A stretch of DNA of 64,000 nucleotides from CAVYWD01 sp963772225 (GCA_963772225.1 CAVYWD010000004.1:124001-188000); one strand, 5' to 3'; positions 34,611 through 43,773 are shown, numbered from the stretch's first letter. Made by a program: numbers and translations. The notes: generated by a model not told the origin, from the sequence alone.

Positions 34611-35921
34611 ATGAAGCGCCGCGCGCTGCTTTTCGGCGCCGCCGCGGCACTCTGGGCGGGTTGTGGGCCCATGGGGGTCGCCGAGGATCCCGACTCTGAC
34701 GGGGCTCTTGCCGAAACCGACGGTGGGCCGGCGCCCTTCGACGCGAGCGCGCACCCGGCGGACGCCGGGACCTCATTCGATGCGAGCGTGTCGCGCGCGG
34801 ACGCCGGAGCGGCCATCGATGCCGGCTGGGATGCGAGCTCGGCTCCGAAGGACGCCGGGAGCGCGGACGCCGGGCAGGACTCGTGCCCCGCGCCGAACGG
34901 CCTGACGTGGAACGGAAAGAAGCGTTTCGTCCTAGGGACCAACTGGGCGTGGCACAACTACGCGGCGGACTTCGGCGGCATCTCGCCCTGGAGCATGGCC
35001 GGCGTGTCGCAGAGTGCGAGCGCCTACCAGGCGGACCTCTCGGCCATGACGGCGAAGAAGGTGAACGTCATTCGCTGGTGGATGTTCCCGCGCCTGGATT
35101 CGAGCGGCATCACCTTCGGCTCCGATGACGTCCCCACCGGAATCGGCGGCACGCTCGTGGCCGACCTGGAAAAGGCGATGGAGCTCGCCGAGCAAAACGA
35201 CGTGTATTTGATGCTGACGCTTTTCTCCTTCAACAATTTCCAGCCCACCGCCGACGAGACCGGCGTTCACCACATCGGGTTGGAGCCCATCATCGTCGAC
35301 GCCGACAAGCGCAAGAGGCTCATTCAGAACTTGGTGACGCCCGTCGCCGCCGCCGTGGAGGCGAGCTCTCGCAAGGCTCGCGTCCTGGCCTGGGACATCA
35401 TCAACGAGCCCGAGTGGGCCATGACCGGCCAGAACGAATACGGAGGTCCGGCCTTCGAGCCCACGTCCGGGTTGCAGGCGGTGACGCACAGCCAGATGGA
35501 GACCTTCGTCTCCGAGGTCGCGGCCGCTCTCCATGGTAGCTCCGGCGCGCCGGTCTCGGTCGGATGCGCGGCCATCAAATGGGCCAGTGCCTGGAGCCAC
35601 GTCCCGGTCGACTTCTATCAGCTCCACTATTATGACTGGGTGTACGAGTGGTTTCCGTATACGACGTACACGCTCCAATCCGAGAATTTGACCGACAAGC
35701 CGGTGGTTTTGGGCGAATTCCCGAACGCGGGGCTGTCCGCCATCGACTCGAAGAGCCTTCCCGCGCGAACCGCGTCCCAATTCGCCGCCGACCTGTGGGC
35801 CGCAGGCTATGCCGGCGCGCTCTCCTGGGCCTACAGCGACACCAGCAACACCGCGTTCGCATGGAGCTCCCTGGACCTCGAGACGTTCGAGGCGAGCCAT
35901 GTCTGTGAGACCAAGTTCTAA
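34611..35921 (+). CDS. GH5-like secreted lipoprotein glycosidase
   Basis: Protein of 436 aa. A signal peptide with lipobox (AALWAGC) precedes a D/A/G-rich linker (about 25-90) and a TIM-barrel glycoside hydrolase of the GH5/mannanase type. The barrel opens KRFVLGTNWAWHNYAADFGG. The acid/base Glu is in AWDIINEPEW and the nucleophile Glu in KPVVLGEFPNAG. It probably cleaves beta-linked plant or microbial polysaccharide at the cell surface. The specificity (cellulose, mannan, xyloglucan) is not decidable. The following small gene starts inside its 3' end. Confidence 0.88.
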   Translation: MKRRALLFGAAAALWAGCGPMGVAEDPDSDGALAETDGGPAPFDASAHPADAGTSFDASVSRADAGAAIDAGWDASSAPKDAGSADAGQDSCPAPNGLTWNGKKRFVLGTNWAWHNYAADFGGISPWSMAGVSQSASAYQADLSAMTAKKVNVIRWWMFPRLDSSGITFGSDDVPTGIGGTLVADLEKAMELAEQNDVYLMLTLFSFNNFQPTADETGVHHIGLEPIIVDADKRKRLIQNLVTPVAAAVEASSRKARVLAWDIINEPEWAMTGQNEYGGPAFEPTSGLQAVTHSQMETFVSEVAAALHGSSGAPVSVGCAAIKWASAWSHVPVDFYQLHYYDWVYEWFPYTTYTLQSENLTDKPVVLGEFPNAGLSAIDSKSLPARTASQFAADLWAAGYAGALSWAYSDTSNTAFAWSSLDLETFEASHVCETKF

Positions 35922-36366
35922 GGCGACCGCGGCGGCCTCCGCCCTGGCAGGGCTGGCCGTAGTCCTGGCCACGAGCTGGCTCCTGCGCCCGCGGGTCCCT
36001 GGGGTGCGCGAGAAGAGCGAGGAGGTCGCTGCTCCGGTCGCGGCCGAGCCGTCTCATGAGAAGACGGCGCCAGCGCGCGCCGCCGAGGCCGCGCTTCGCG
36101 AGGTCGACCCGATGGAGCGGCTGCGCGCGCTCGTCGACGCGGACCCGGCCGCCGCGCTGGCGCTCGCGCGGGCGGACGAGCGGGCACCTTCCGCCGACGA
36201 GCGCTCGTTTCTGGCCATGCGGGCGCTGGTGCACCTCGGGCGGATCGCCGCGGCCCGCGACGAGGCTGCCGAGTTCTTCCAGAAGTACCCCGAGAGTTCC
36301 TGGGCCGAGCGCGTCGAGCGGCTCACCGGCGTGCACCCCAGGCGCTATTACCAGAACTTCCGCTGA
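35899..36366 (+). CDS. Small membrane protein with TPR-like tail
   Basis: Protein of 155 aa. One N-terminal membrane segment (ALAGLAVVLATSWLL) is followed by a charged Ala-rich helix. A C-terminal TPR-like pair (AMRALVHLGRIAAARDEAAE, FFQKYPESSWAERVERL) ends in GVHPRRYYQNF. The ATG overlaps the glycosidase gene by 23 nt. Similar short proteins follow sigma-factor or lipoprotein genes in Myxococcota; no function is known to me. Confidence 0.7.
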   Translation: MSVRPSSKATAAASALAGLAVVLATSWLLRPRVPGVREKSEEVAAPVAAEPSHEKTAPARAAEAALREVDPMERLRALVDADPAAALALARADERAPSADERSFLAMRALVHLGRIAAARDEAAEFFQKYPESSWAERVERLTGVHPRRYYQNFR

Positions 36367-36392
36367 ACGGAAGCCGGGGCAGTTGGCTGGCA

Positions 36393-36431
36393 GGGTGCGT
36401 TTCCTCGGGGCCCGGCCGCGGTGAGGCTCGC
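36393..36431. repeat. Direct repeat pair 3, left copy (right copy 37921-37958)
   Basis: About 34 of 39 positions match 37921-37958, including an exact GGCCCGGCCGCGGTGAG core, in the same orientation. The right copy is the 3' end of a decayed receiver domain on the minus strand (reading LVARLTAAGP). The nucleotidyltransferase pair lies between. Shorter than the other pairs, so less certain. Confidence 0.7.
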
Positions 36432-36659
36432 TCCTTCCATCTTCGCGCAGAACTCTCCGGCCCGAATTCTTTCGCCGGATCGCCCTGACGTCAGTGGCCA
36501 GCGTGCCCGGCGCTCCCGCCGCTTCGAGATCGCCGGTGACGGCGCGGCGGGCGAGCGCATGACCTGTCGCCATTGCGAACGCCATCGCCTTCGGGGCTCC
36601 TCCCGGACGGGTCGCTCCCGGAGAAGGCCGGGAGCAGCTGGGCGTGGTAAATTGAAGTC

Positions 36660-37205
36660 GTGTTTCGCTCGCCAGACATCGACCGACTCGCGGCGGACCT
36701 TCGAGCGTTCCAGCGAGCGGTCCGCGGCGCGCATGGTCAGCACCCCATCGTGAATCGGGTCGACGACGCGGTCGGCGACTTTGAGCATCAGCCGACCATT
36801 TGGGACGCCATTGAGGGCCGAAATCGCATTCAGGGCTGGGAGCTCCCCGGCGATTTCGACTCGCTGCTCAGCATTTGGATCGCCGCCTATCGCCGACTCG
36901 CCGACGCTCATCTGCACGACCTGGAGAGCCTCGATGCGGCAGCCACTGCGGCCGTCAGTGCGTCGGAGGCGCTGCTTTCGGAGCTGTATCGTTGCAAGGA
37001 CCCGAGGGCTGGCCGACTCATGCTCGCACTGGACCTCTTCGCGGCGAGCGAGGAAATCGTCCGGCAGAACCTCCGACGGCAGCACCCGGACTTCCCGCCC
37101 GCGCTCATCGAGCAACGCCTCGAAGAGTGGCTTCAGAGCCGTCCGGGTGCCGAGCTCGGCGATGCCGTAGGGCGCCCGGTGAGCCTGCCTCGGACGAGCC
37201 CGTGA
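36660..37205 (+). CDS. Small alpha-helical partner of a nucleotidyltransferase
   Basis: Protein of 181 aa with a GTG start. The C-terminal third (LRRQHPDFPPALIEQRLEEW, then RPGAELGDAVGRPV) is a recurring motif in small proteins encoded just before AbiEii-like nucleotidyltransferases. It suggests the antitoxin or guide half of such a pair. The N-terminal half is helical and unassigned. Its stop overlaps the start of the next gene by 4 nt (GTGA). Preceded by a 293-nt gap without a recognisable gene. Confidence 0.75.
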   Translation: MFRSPDIDRLAADLRAFQRAVRGAHGQHPIVNRVDDAVGDFEHQPTIWDAIEGRNRIQGWELPGDFDSLLSIWIAAYRRLADAHLHDLESLDAAATAAVSASEALLSELYRCKDPRAGRLMLALDLFAASEEIVRQNLRRQHPDFPPALIEQRLEEWLQSRPGAELGDAVGRPVSLPRTSP

Positions 37206-37807
37206 ACAGGCTCCAGTCTGCCCTTCGCCGAGTTCTCAAGGATCTCGGCGACGACCAGCGCCGAGCTGCTCTCGTCGGCGGGTTGGCGGTCTCCGTCCGA
37301 AGCGAGCCACGCACGACGAGGGACGTCGATTTTGCGGTCGCGGTCGATGGAAATCAGGCTGCGGAGCAGGTCGTATTTCTGCTCGGGAATCGGGGCTACC
37401 GAATCACGCTCCCGCTCGAGCAGGAGGCCGTTGGCCGGCTCGCCACCGTGCGCATGACCCCGCCTGGCGGTGTGGGAGAAACCGTCGTGATCGACTTGCT
37501 GTTCGCCTCGTCGGGCATCGAGCCCGAAATCGTCGCTCGGGCTGAGCTCTTGGAAGTCTTCAAAGACCTTCGTGTTCCGGTTGCGCTGCGCTCCGACCTC
37601 ATCGCTCTCAAGCTCCTGGCGCGCGACGACGCGCGGCGACCCCAGGACCGACTCGACCTGCACGCGCTGCTGACCCGCGCAGACCTTGACGAGATCGCCG
37701 CCACTCGCGCTGCCCTGAGTCTGATAACCGAGCGGGGATTTCACCGGAACCGGGATCTTCACTCCGCACTCGAAGCGGCGCTGCTCGAGTTCAAACCACA
37801 GACCTGA
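37202..37807 (+). CDS. AbiEii-like nucleotidyltransferase
   Basis: Protein of 201 aa with a GTG start. The nucleotidyltransferase signature is LVGGLAVSVRSEPRTTRDVDFAV, that is a Gly-Gly followed by the D-X-D metal site (DVDF). A third acidic residue is probably in VIDLLFASS. A helical C-terminus follows (DLIALKLLARDDARRPQDRL). AbiEii-type enzymes are toxins of type IV toxin-antitoxin and phage-abortive systems; some modify tRNA. The coupled upstream gene is the likely antitoxin. The pair lies between direct repeat pair 3. Confidence 0.82.
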   Translation: MNRLQSALRRVLKDLGDDQRRAALVGGLAVSVRSEPRTTRDVDFAVAVDGNQAAEQVVFLLGNRGYRITLPLEQEAVGRLATVRMTPPGGVGETVVIDLLFASSGIEPEIVARAELLEVFKDLRVPVALRSDLIALKLLARDDARRPQDRLDLHALLTRADLDEIAATRAALSLITERGFHRNRDLHSALEAALLEFKPQT

Positions 37808-37910
37808 ACGCCCCGCACGTCCCCCTGGTGGCCGAAGCGAACGCCACGTCGGCCGCGGCGCCGGCGCCTTGACAAGCCGAAATCACCTGCCACCGGTGCC
37901 TCCGTCGCAA

Positions 37911-38110
37911 TCAGTCAGCCGGGTGCGCGTCCGCGGGCCCGGCCGCGGTGAGTCTCGCGACCAATTCCTGGAGCGGCCGAACGTCGATGAGCTTGGCGAT
38001 GTACCCATCGCAGCCTGCCTCCAGTACCTTCTGCTCGTCTCTTCATGGCAGCCGGTGAGCGTGGCCATCTGTTCGTTGACGTCGGTGACGCAAAGGTCGA
38101 AGGCCGACCA
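37911..38110 (-). pseudogene. Receiver-domain remnant
   Basis: Minus-strand reading, in two frames: AFDLCVTDVNEQMATLTG, then EQKVLEAGCDGYIAKLIDVR continuing to PLQELVARLTAAG and a stop at 37911. The second part is the end of a response-regulator receiver, with the conserved Lys in YIAK. The start of the domain is missing and there is at least one frameshift. The rest of the 706-nt gap up to the glucoamylase gene (about 38110-38513) holds nothing I recognise. The right copy of repeat pair 3 is its 3' end. Confidence 0.7.
37921..37958. repeat. Direct repeat pair 3, right copy
   Basis: Partner of 36393-36431. It lies within the decayed receiver gene, so this is the resident copy. Confidence 0.7.
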
Positions 38111-38513
38111 CCACCAGGCGGTCGACCGAGGCCGTCTCGATCATCCCGTGGTTGAGGCCGACTCCGTGCGGCGTCGGCGGCCGCCGACGTGCGCCCTCCG
38201 GTGCTCGGGCCTGCCCGGCTCGAGCGCGCGCTTGGTTGCCGCCACGCCTTGCCTTCGGCAGACCGAGGTATGGAGCGCGCCGGCCGCTTTGCGCCCGGCG
38301 AGCCGCCGCGAGGAAAGGGCTTCGCCCGCACGTGAGGTGGGAGGGGCTCCACGTCCGACGCCGCTTCACGCCCCAGGGGCGGTCAATGGGTCACCCCGCC
38401 GAAGAGAGCTTCTTTTGCTTCGTCCAAACGAGGCGGTTGCCGGGGCACCCCCGTCGACACAGCGTCTCAGCGCTCCGGAGCCGCTCCAGAGCTTTCCTCA
38501 AAGGAGGGTCTTC

Positions 38514-39836
38514 ATGCCCCGGCCGGTCACCTATCGGAACGCCCAGGTCGACCCGTTGCACGCGTCGTTCGACGACGCCGCGCGCTGCCTTTTGTCGCTG
38601 ATGCTCCGAAACGTCGCGACCGACGGATGGGTGTTTCAATCCGACAACCGGAGGTCCAAGCCCGGGTGCATCATCGCGTCTCCTTCGCGCCCGGACGACC
38701 TCGCGGTGACGGACCAGGACTACGTCCATTCCTGGGTCCGGGAGGCGGCCATCTGCGCCACGGAGATAGCGGCCGCCAAGGTCCCCGGTAGCTTTCTGCA
38801 AGACTACGTCGAATTCTCCCAAGTCGAGCAAGCCAGCGCCAAGAGCGAGCACAAGACGCTGGGGCACGCCTGCTTCCGCATCGACGGCACGGTGCGCCCC
38901 TGGAACGAGCAGAGCGACGGGCCGGCGATGCGCGTCCTCGCGCTGCTGGCGATGCGCAGCCAGCTCTCGCCCGACGCGCAGGCCAAGGCCGACCGCGTGA
39001 TTCAACAGGACGCGGAATACCTCCTGGGCAGCGCCGGATTGCCCACGACCAACGTCTGGGAGGACGCGCAGGGCCGCAGCTTCTTCGCCACGGCGGTGCA
39101 GCTGAAGGCGCTGCGGGCGCTCAAGCAGCAGGGCTTGCCGGGGGCGTCGCCCTCGCAGATCTCCTCGGCGTGCGACCGGCTCAGCGCCTCGCTGGGCACG
39201 TTCTGGGTCCAGGGCGAGGAGCGGTATCGGTCCATCCTCGAAGGAGGAATGGGTGGGGACTTGAACTCCGACATCGTCATGGCCGCGGTGTACGGCGACC
39301 TCCGGTGCTCGGACGCGAAGATGCTCGCCACCGCAACGAAGCTGCGCGCGCTGTTCGCGAACCTCTACCCGGTGAACAAGGTGGACGCGGCCCAGCGGCA
39401 GATAGGGCCGCTCATCGGGCGGTACAAGGACGACGGCTACGACGGCGACCAGAGCGAGCCGGGGCCGGATTTCGGCCAACCCTGGGTGCTGTGCACGTGC
39501 AATTTCGCGGAATTCTATTATCGCGTCGCCGCGGAGACAAAGGCGGCGGGACAGATCACCATTTCGGAGGAGACGAAGCCCTTCTTCCAACAGGTGGGTT
39601 TCGACCGGAGCGGGGCCGTCAATCGGCAAGCGGAATTGACGAGCCTGAAGAACGCGCTCGTCGACGCCGGCGACCGCATGTTGCGGGCCGTGCTCTTCCA
39701 CTCGGACCACCTGGAGCTCAGCGAGCAGTACGACCGCTTCAGCGGGTTCGAGAAGAGCGTGCGCAACCTCACCTGGAGCTACGCGAGCGCCCTCGGCGCC
39801 ATCCGCGCGCGAAGGGCCCTGGAGCAGGGCCACTGA
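38514..39836 (+). CDS. Glucoamylase, GH15
   Basis: Protein of 440 aa with an excellent AAGGAGG 6 nt before the ATG. GH15 landmarks are RPWNEQSDGPAMRVLALLA (matching the family's Q-N/S-DGP-LR motif), NVWED (general acid region, usually LWEE) and ISEETKPFFQQVGF near the C-terminus. It releases glucose from the non-reducing ends of starch-like glucans. There is no signal peptide at this start, so either it acts in the cytoplasm on glycogen or maltodextrin, or its leader was lost. Upstream in-frame sequence is Arg/Pro-rich nonsense. Confidence 0.88.
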   Translation: MPRPVTYRNAQVDPLHASFDDAARCLLSLMLRNVATDGWVFQSDNRRSKPGCIIASPSRPDDLAVTDQDYVHSWVREAAICATEIAAAKVPGSFLQDYVEFSQVEQASAKSEHKTLGHACFRIDGTVRPWNEQSDGPAMRVLALLAMRSQLSPDAQAKADRVIQQDAEYLLGSAGLPTTNVWEDAQGRSFFATAVQLKALRALKQQGLPGASPSQISSACDRLSASLGTFWVQGEERYRSILEGGMGGDLNSDIVMAAVYGDLRCSDAKMLATATKLRALFANLYPVNKVDAAQRQIGPLIGRYKDDGYDGDQSEPGPDFGQPWVLCTCNFAEFYYRVAAETKAAGQITISEETKPFFQQVGFDRSGAVNRQAELTSLKNALVDAGDRMLRAVLFHSDHLELSEQYDRFSGFEKSVRNLTWSYASALGAIRARRALEQGH

Positions 39837-39852
39837 CGGGCACGCGCGCCGG

Positions 39853-40029
39853 TTACCGGTCGCCGGCGAGGACCTCGTTGGCCCGCGCTTCCCACTCTGC
39901 CGCGTCCGGGTCGGCGGCGCCGGACATGGCGAGCGAGCGCGCATGCCGTTCGGCCACTCGAGCCTCGGCCTCGCTTCCGGCGGCGGCGAGCGCCTCGGCG
40001 AGGGCGAGCAGGTTGGGCGGGTAGACCAC
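39853..40029 (-). pseudogene. Orphan 3' end of a TPR lipoprotein gene
   Basis: Reads YPPNLLALAEALAAAGSEAE... to ...EVLAGDR-stop in an open frame of about 57 codons with no start. It is a paralogue of the last 57 codons of the intact gene at 44053-44847. No similarity continues upstream (40030-40121). Confidence 0.9.
39857..40023 (-). repeat. Direct repeat pair 4, left copy (right copy 44057-44223)
   Basis: 167 bp aligned without gaps to 44057-44223, about 86% identical (the last 60-70 bp exact), in the same orientation. The two are exactly 4200 bp apart. The metalloprotease and esterase genes lie between them. Confidence 0.95.
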
Positions 40030-40121
40030 CGCTCCTCCAGTTTCTCGCAGCCGCTGCTCTTGCCCGCGGATTCAGAATCGACGCGCCCGCGCGCGTCGAT
40101 CTGAACCCGTCGCTCTTCATT

Positions 40122-41690
40122 TCATCGGATCAACGACGTGCCCCAGCAATACTTCGTGAAGCCACGGTCCGAATCCCCGAACGTCGCGTTGTTGCACGAC
40201 CCGGAACAGAGGGAGCTCACCGCGACGTTCCCGTTCCGACCCGAGGTATACGCCACCGGACAGTAGTCGCCACGCGGCATGTTGAAAGTCTGGTTCTCGG
40301 TGGTCAGGTAATTCTTCCCGAGATCCAGGACGTAGCAAGCCTTCACCACGCCGAAGCTCGGGTCGCCGAAGGTCTCGTTGTTGCACGGGGAGTCTCCGGT
40401 CACAACGGCGAACTTGAAATAGCCGTTCGCCCCGTAGGCAACCGGCGTCTTGTTGAGGCCCTTGAGCACGGTCGTCCCATCGTATCGCTCATTCGAAACC
40501 CAGTGATAGCCGGAGAGACCGAGATAGCAGGCGCGCTGCACGTTGGGGGCCAGGTCTTCCCCCGGGAAGAGCGACTTGCTGCACGTATACTGGGTCAGTC
40601 CGTCGAGGGTCGCATAGAGAAACTTGCCGTTGGCCCCGAAAGCGACGTTCACCGGCCCGGTCACGCCGGTGAGACTGTACGGCGTGAACTTCTGGTTCTC
40701 GTCGGCGAGCCACGAGTAGTTCGCGAAATAGCAGGTTTTCCCGGTACCCACCGCGGGATCTCGGTTGCCGAAAGTCGCCCGATCGCAGGTGAAGGTACCG
40801 GCGGGCATCGCCTGGAAGACGAGCTGCCCCTCCACCCCGAAAGCCGCGTACTTCCCTCCCTGACCTACGGTGCAAGTTCCTCCCTCCGTCGCGCAGGGGA
40901 TGAGATCCATGTTGGGGGCCGCAGGATCGGTCACACATTCGCAGGTGGATTGGCCGAGCGCAGTGACCATGGCAGCCTGGTTGGCGCCGCAGGTCTGATG
41001 GCACACGTTCCCCGCGGTGGAGACCATGCCGTCCATGCAGCCCTGGACGATGTACGGCACCGTGTTGGCCTGAAAGTTGTAGCTTCCCGTGTAGCTCGTG
41101 TCCGTACACTTGTCCGGGTGGTCGTAGCCGTAGTTGTGCATCACCTCGTGCCACATAATCCCGGCTGCCTGCGACATCGGCCAATAGGGGTTGCTCGGAT
41201 CCGAGCCGATCTGCCCAGGGCGGGGCGTAATCCAAGTGCTCCATTCAAAAGCTTCGCTGGTCCAGTTTTCATTTCCGACGGCAGCGAAGGCGTCGCCGTC
41301 GGTTCGGGTGCCGCAAGTGATCGTGAGCGGATTGCGGGAACGGCTCCAGCGGAGGAGCGCCGCCACTTGAGCCGCAGTGCCATCGTTCTTGTGCGGCTCC
41401 GTGCTCACCGCGCATTGCGGGAGATACGGTCCGGCGACATTGGGAGTCCCCACGGCCAGGTTCGCCAAGCAGGCTGCGAAACCATTGCTCGCCGCTGCGA
41501 TGCGTCCAAGCCGGGTGGTCTTCTGGACGAATCCTTTGACCGAGTCATCGCAGGAAGAATCGACGGTATAGGGGCCGATCAAGGCCTCGGTCGATTCACC
41601 CATCTCTTCTTTCGAAATCGTTCGGTCGGCACAGGCGAACAGCAGGAGTGAGGCACTCGAAAACGCCAGCAGGCCAGTCGCGTTTCTCAT
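40122..41690 (-). CDS. Secreted zinc metalloprotease (metzincin motif) with C-terminal repeats
   Basis: Protein of 522 aa. A signal peptide with lipobox (SASLLLFAC) precedes a catalytic region with HEVMHNYGYDH, the HExxHxxGxxH zinc motif of metzincins. The C-terminal half (about 310-522) holds four related units of about 50 residues built on C-N-X-TFGD-X-CY and F-X-VAYGANG-F. Each carries a Cys pair, so they are probably disulphide-bonded binding modules. The start at 41690 gives the lipoprotein leader; an upstream in-frame start would bury it. It lies inside the repeat-bounded segment, with lower GC than its surroundings. Confidence 0.85.
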   Translation of the reverse strand: MRNATGLLAFSSASLLLFACADRTISKEEMGESTEALIGPYTVDSSCDDSVKGFVQKTTRLGRIAAASNGFAACLANLAVGTPNVAGPYLPQCAVSTEPHKNDGTAAQVAALLRWSRSRNPLTITCGTRTDGDAFAAVGNENWTSEAFEWSTWITPRPGQIGSDPSNPYWPMSQAAGIMWHEVMHNYGYDHPDKCTDTSYTGSYNFQANTVPYIVQGCMDGMVSTAGNVCHQTCGANQAAMVTALGQSTCECVTDPAAPNMDLIPCATEGGTCTVGQGGKYAAFGVEGQLVFQAMPAGTFTCDRATFGNRDPAVGTGKTCYFANYSWLADENQKFTPYSLTGVTGPVNVAFGANGKFLYATLDGLTQYTCSKSLFPGEDLAPNVQRACYLGLSGYHWVSNERYDGTTVLKGLNKTPVAYGANGYFKFAVVTGDSPCNNETFGDPSFGVVKACYVLDLGKNYLTTENQTFNMPRGDYCPVAYTSGRNGNVAVSSLCSGSCNNATFGDSDRGFTKYCWGTSLIR

Positions 41691-41899
41691 GTGGACGACT
41701 CCTATTCGATTCCACCCCGAGATGGGATTGGACTTAGGAGGGCCCACTTTCTCACGAAAATAGCGTCTGGAAGGGTGCAGAGCAGACGAGTGCTCAACGC
41801 TGTCTTCATTTCAACAGGTGTCGCCGCTGTGAGGCCAAGGCGCTCCTGCTCTAGGCGACCGGCATCGCGGCCGCTTTCGACTTCTGGGTCACCCCCTCC

Positions 41900-42053
41900 A
41901 CGTCTGGAAGGAGACCGTGGACCTGCGCTTCATCCCGGCGGTGGAGGTTCCGGTGATGTTGGCGGTCGCCCGAGTCGTGGGCGAAGACGCCGTTCGCGGC
42001 AGAGCCGGTCGTGGAGATGGACCCGCCGGTGATGGTCAGCGTCCCGCCCCGGC
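41900..42053 (-). pseudogene. Fragment of a beta-helix repeat protein
   Basis: Minus strand reads GGTLTITGGSISTTGSAANG then VFAHDSG (about 42053-41965) and, in another frame, ATANITGTSTAGMK. These are typical turns of adhesin or autotransporter-like beta-helices. No start, no stop, at least one frameshift. The remainder of the 943-nt gap 41691-42633 contains the inverted repeat described next and no gene I can support. Confidence 0.6.
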
Positions 42054-42097
42054 AGTCTCTTCGGCGCGAATCTTGTGCGATCTGGCAAAGACTCCAG

Positions 42098-42204
42098 GCT
42101 CCAGACCCCAGGCTCCGGGTAAAGCCCTTAGGTCAGGGGGGAGTCTTTGTGACGATGCAGCTGCCGCTGCGGAAGGCATGACCTGGGGCCTGGGGTCTGG
42201 AGCC
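42098..42204. repeat. Inverted repeat element with 17-bp perfect arms
   Basis: GGCTCCAGACCCCAGGC (42098-42114) is repeated inverted at 42188-42204, with 73 nt between. Just inside, AGGTCA (42130-42135) and TGACCT (42179-42184) extend the pairing. GGTCTGGAGCC also occurs twice in tandem at the right edge. Size and shape fit a miniature inverted-repeat element or a long transcript hairpin. No transposase nearby and no obvious target duplication. Confidence 0.6.
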
Positions 42205-42633
42205 GGTCTGGAGCCTCAGGCAACCCTCGTTGGCTCCGGCTCGGCCGGGTAGGCCAGCGCGGCGGCGTAGAGGCCACAGAAGCTGCTGTTGTCGTTCGGT
42301 TTCGGGCTCGGTCGACTTTCTCGAGCTCAAGCCGCACGACGCGCCAAAACCTTTCGCGTGTGCTCGATCGGGTCGCAATCAACCGCCGAGGCCGCTCGAC
42401 TGCAATCAAGTCTCCTCCACCGGTGTCCTGAGGAAGCGGACGCAGAACCTGCGAGAACTGGAGTGCTATGCGAACCTCGTCCGGGATTCGAATCTGAGCA
42501 GGCTCACGTACGGGCGCCAGAATCACGGCCCCGGCGGGCAAATCAGTGCATAGGGCCGTCGATGGCGTCAACGCGAGCATCGCCGCTCGAGCTTTCATAA
42601 GGTCGCATGACCCCCTCACCGGAGTGGACACTC

Positions 42634-43773
42634 ATGAAGCGCCTATGGTTCTCTCTGATCGCGGCAGGCCTGATGGCCGGCTGCTCTGGCAGTTCGTCAA
42701 TCGATGATGCGGGTACAGCCGCCCACAACGACGCGGCGACCGCTTCCGATGGCGGCGTCTCCCGCGACGCAGGCACCCGAATCGATGGAGCAGACGCGGG
42801 GACAGACGCGGGGACAGACGCGGGGACATACGCGGGGACAGACGCGGGCAGCACGAGCTCCTGCTCGTGGAAAAGCAGCGCGACCGCGTACACGACACAC
42901 TCGTCGCTTGTCTACGTCGATTCCAGCGCGAAGACATCCTCGAACCAGATCTTGGATCTGCTGATTCCAAACGCTGGCTCGGGGCCGTTCCCTGTCGTCA
43001 TCCGCATTCATGGCGGCGGTTTCTCGGGCGGTGGCTTGATGGGTGAAGAGAATGACGCAGCCGCGGACGACATGCTGGCGCATGGCTTCGCGATCGCTTC
43101 CGTTGGCTACCGACTGTCGGGTGAGGCGAAGTTTCCGGCGGGCGCACAGGACGTCAAGGCTGCCGTCCGCTGGCTTCGCGCCAACGCAGCGACCTACAAC
43201 TTGGACGCGAACCACTTCGCCGCCTGGGGTGAGTCCGCAGGAGGCTGGTTTGCCGCGATGTTGGGCGTGACCGGCGACCAGCTCACCCTGTTTGAGGATA
43301 CAACGCTGGGCAATGCCAGCGATTCGAGCGCCGTGCAAGCGGTGGTCGTTTGGTGGGGGCCGAGCGATTTCGCGACCTCGGACTACGACAACAGCAGCAG
43401 CTACACCTATGCGAGCGAGAACCAATGCACGCACCCGGAGACGCTGGACGCTGCCGGGTCCTTCGCGTCGGTCTGGATCTGCGGAAACAGCAGCGGAAAA
43501 CTAAGCAGTTGCGACAGTGACGCCCTGAATCATTCCATCCTCGAAAACGAGATCCCATCGGCCAAGTCCCTGCCGGTCTTCATTCTCGAGTATGGCCTCG
43601 CTGATTGCACGGTTCCGTGGGGTCAAGGGCAGGAGCTGTACGACGCCCTCAGCAAGGTAGGTAACATTGCCTATTTCACGAAGAACGATGGCTATGGCCA
43701 CGGCGACGCAAGGTACGAAACCGTGCGGGCAAAACCAGACGTCGAGCATATCGCGGAAGCATTCTGCAAATAG
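42634..43773 (+). CDS. Alpha/beta-hydrolase lipoprotein (BD-FAE/esterase-like)
   Basis: Protein of 379 aa. A lipobox (AAGLMAGC) precedes a linker that contains a run of GTDAGTDAG units, then an alpha/beta hydrolase. The oxyanion motif is VVIRIHGGGFSGGG and the nucleophile Ser is in WGESAGGW. A catalytic Asp/His pair is likely in LADCTVPWG and YGHGDARYE. The fold is that of acetyl-xylan or feruloyl esterases and carboxylesterases, so it may remove acyl groups from hemicellulose on the cell surface. ATG 42634 follows GGAGTGG. An in-frame ATG at 42607 is upstream. Confidence 0.85.
   Translation: MKRLWFSLIAAGLMAGCSGSSSIDDAGTAAHNDAATASDGGVSRDAGTRIDGADAGTDAGTDAGTYAGTDAGSTSSCSWKSSATAYTTHSSLVYVDSSAKTSSNQILDLLIPNAGSGPFPVVIRIHGGGFSGGGLMGEENDAAADDMLAHGFAIASVGYRLSGEAKFPAGAQDVKAAVRWLRANAATYNLDANHFAAWGESAGGWFAAMLGVTGDQLTLFEDTTLGNASDSSAVQAVVVWWGPSDFATSDYDNSSSYTYASENQCTHPETLDAAGSFASVWICGNSSGKLSSCDSDALNHSILENEIPSAKSLPVFILEYGLADCTVPWGQGQELYDALSKVGNIAYFTKNDGYGHGDARYETVRAKPDVEHIAEAFCK
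42795..42851 (+). repeat. 12-nt tandem repeat in the esterase linker
   Basis: About five copies of GACGCGGGGACA (one with a base change) encode the DAGT linker. Near-identical units mean recent slippage, so linker length may vary between strains. Confidence 0.85.

Noticed and set aside
42128..42631. Minus-strand 167-codon open frame
   Set aside because: It covers the inverted repeat, lacks a convincing start context or domain, and its composition is that of non-coding debris.
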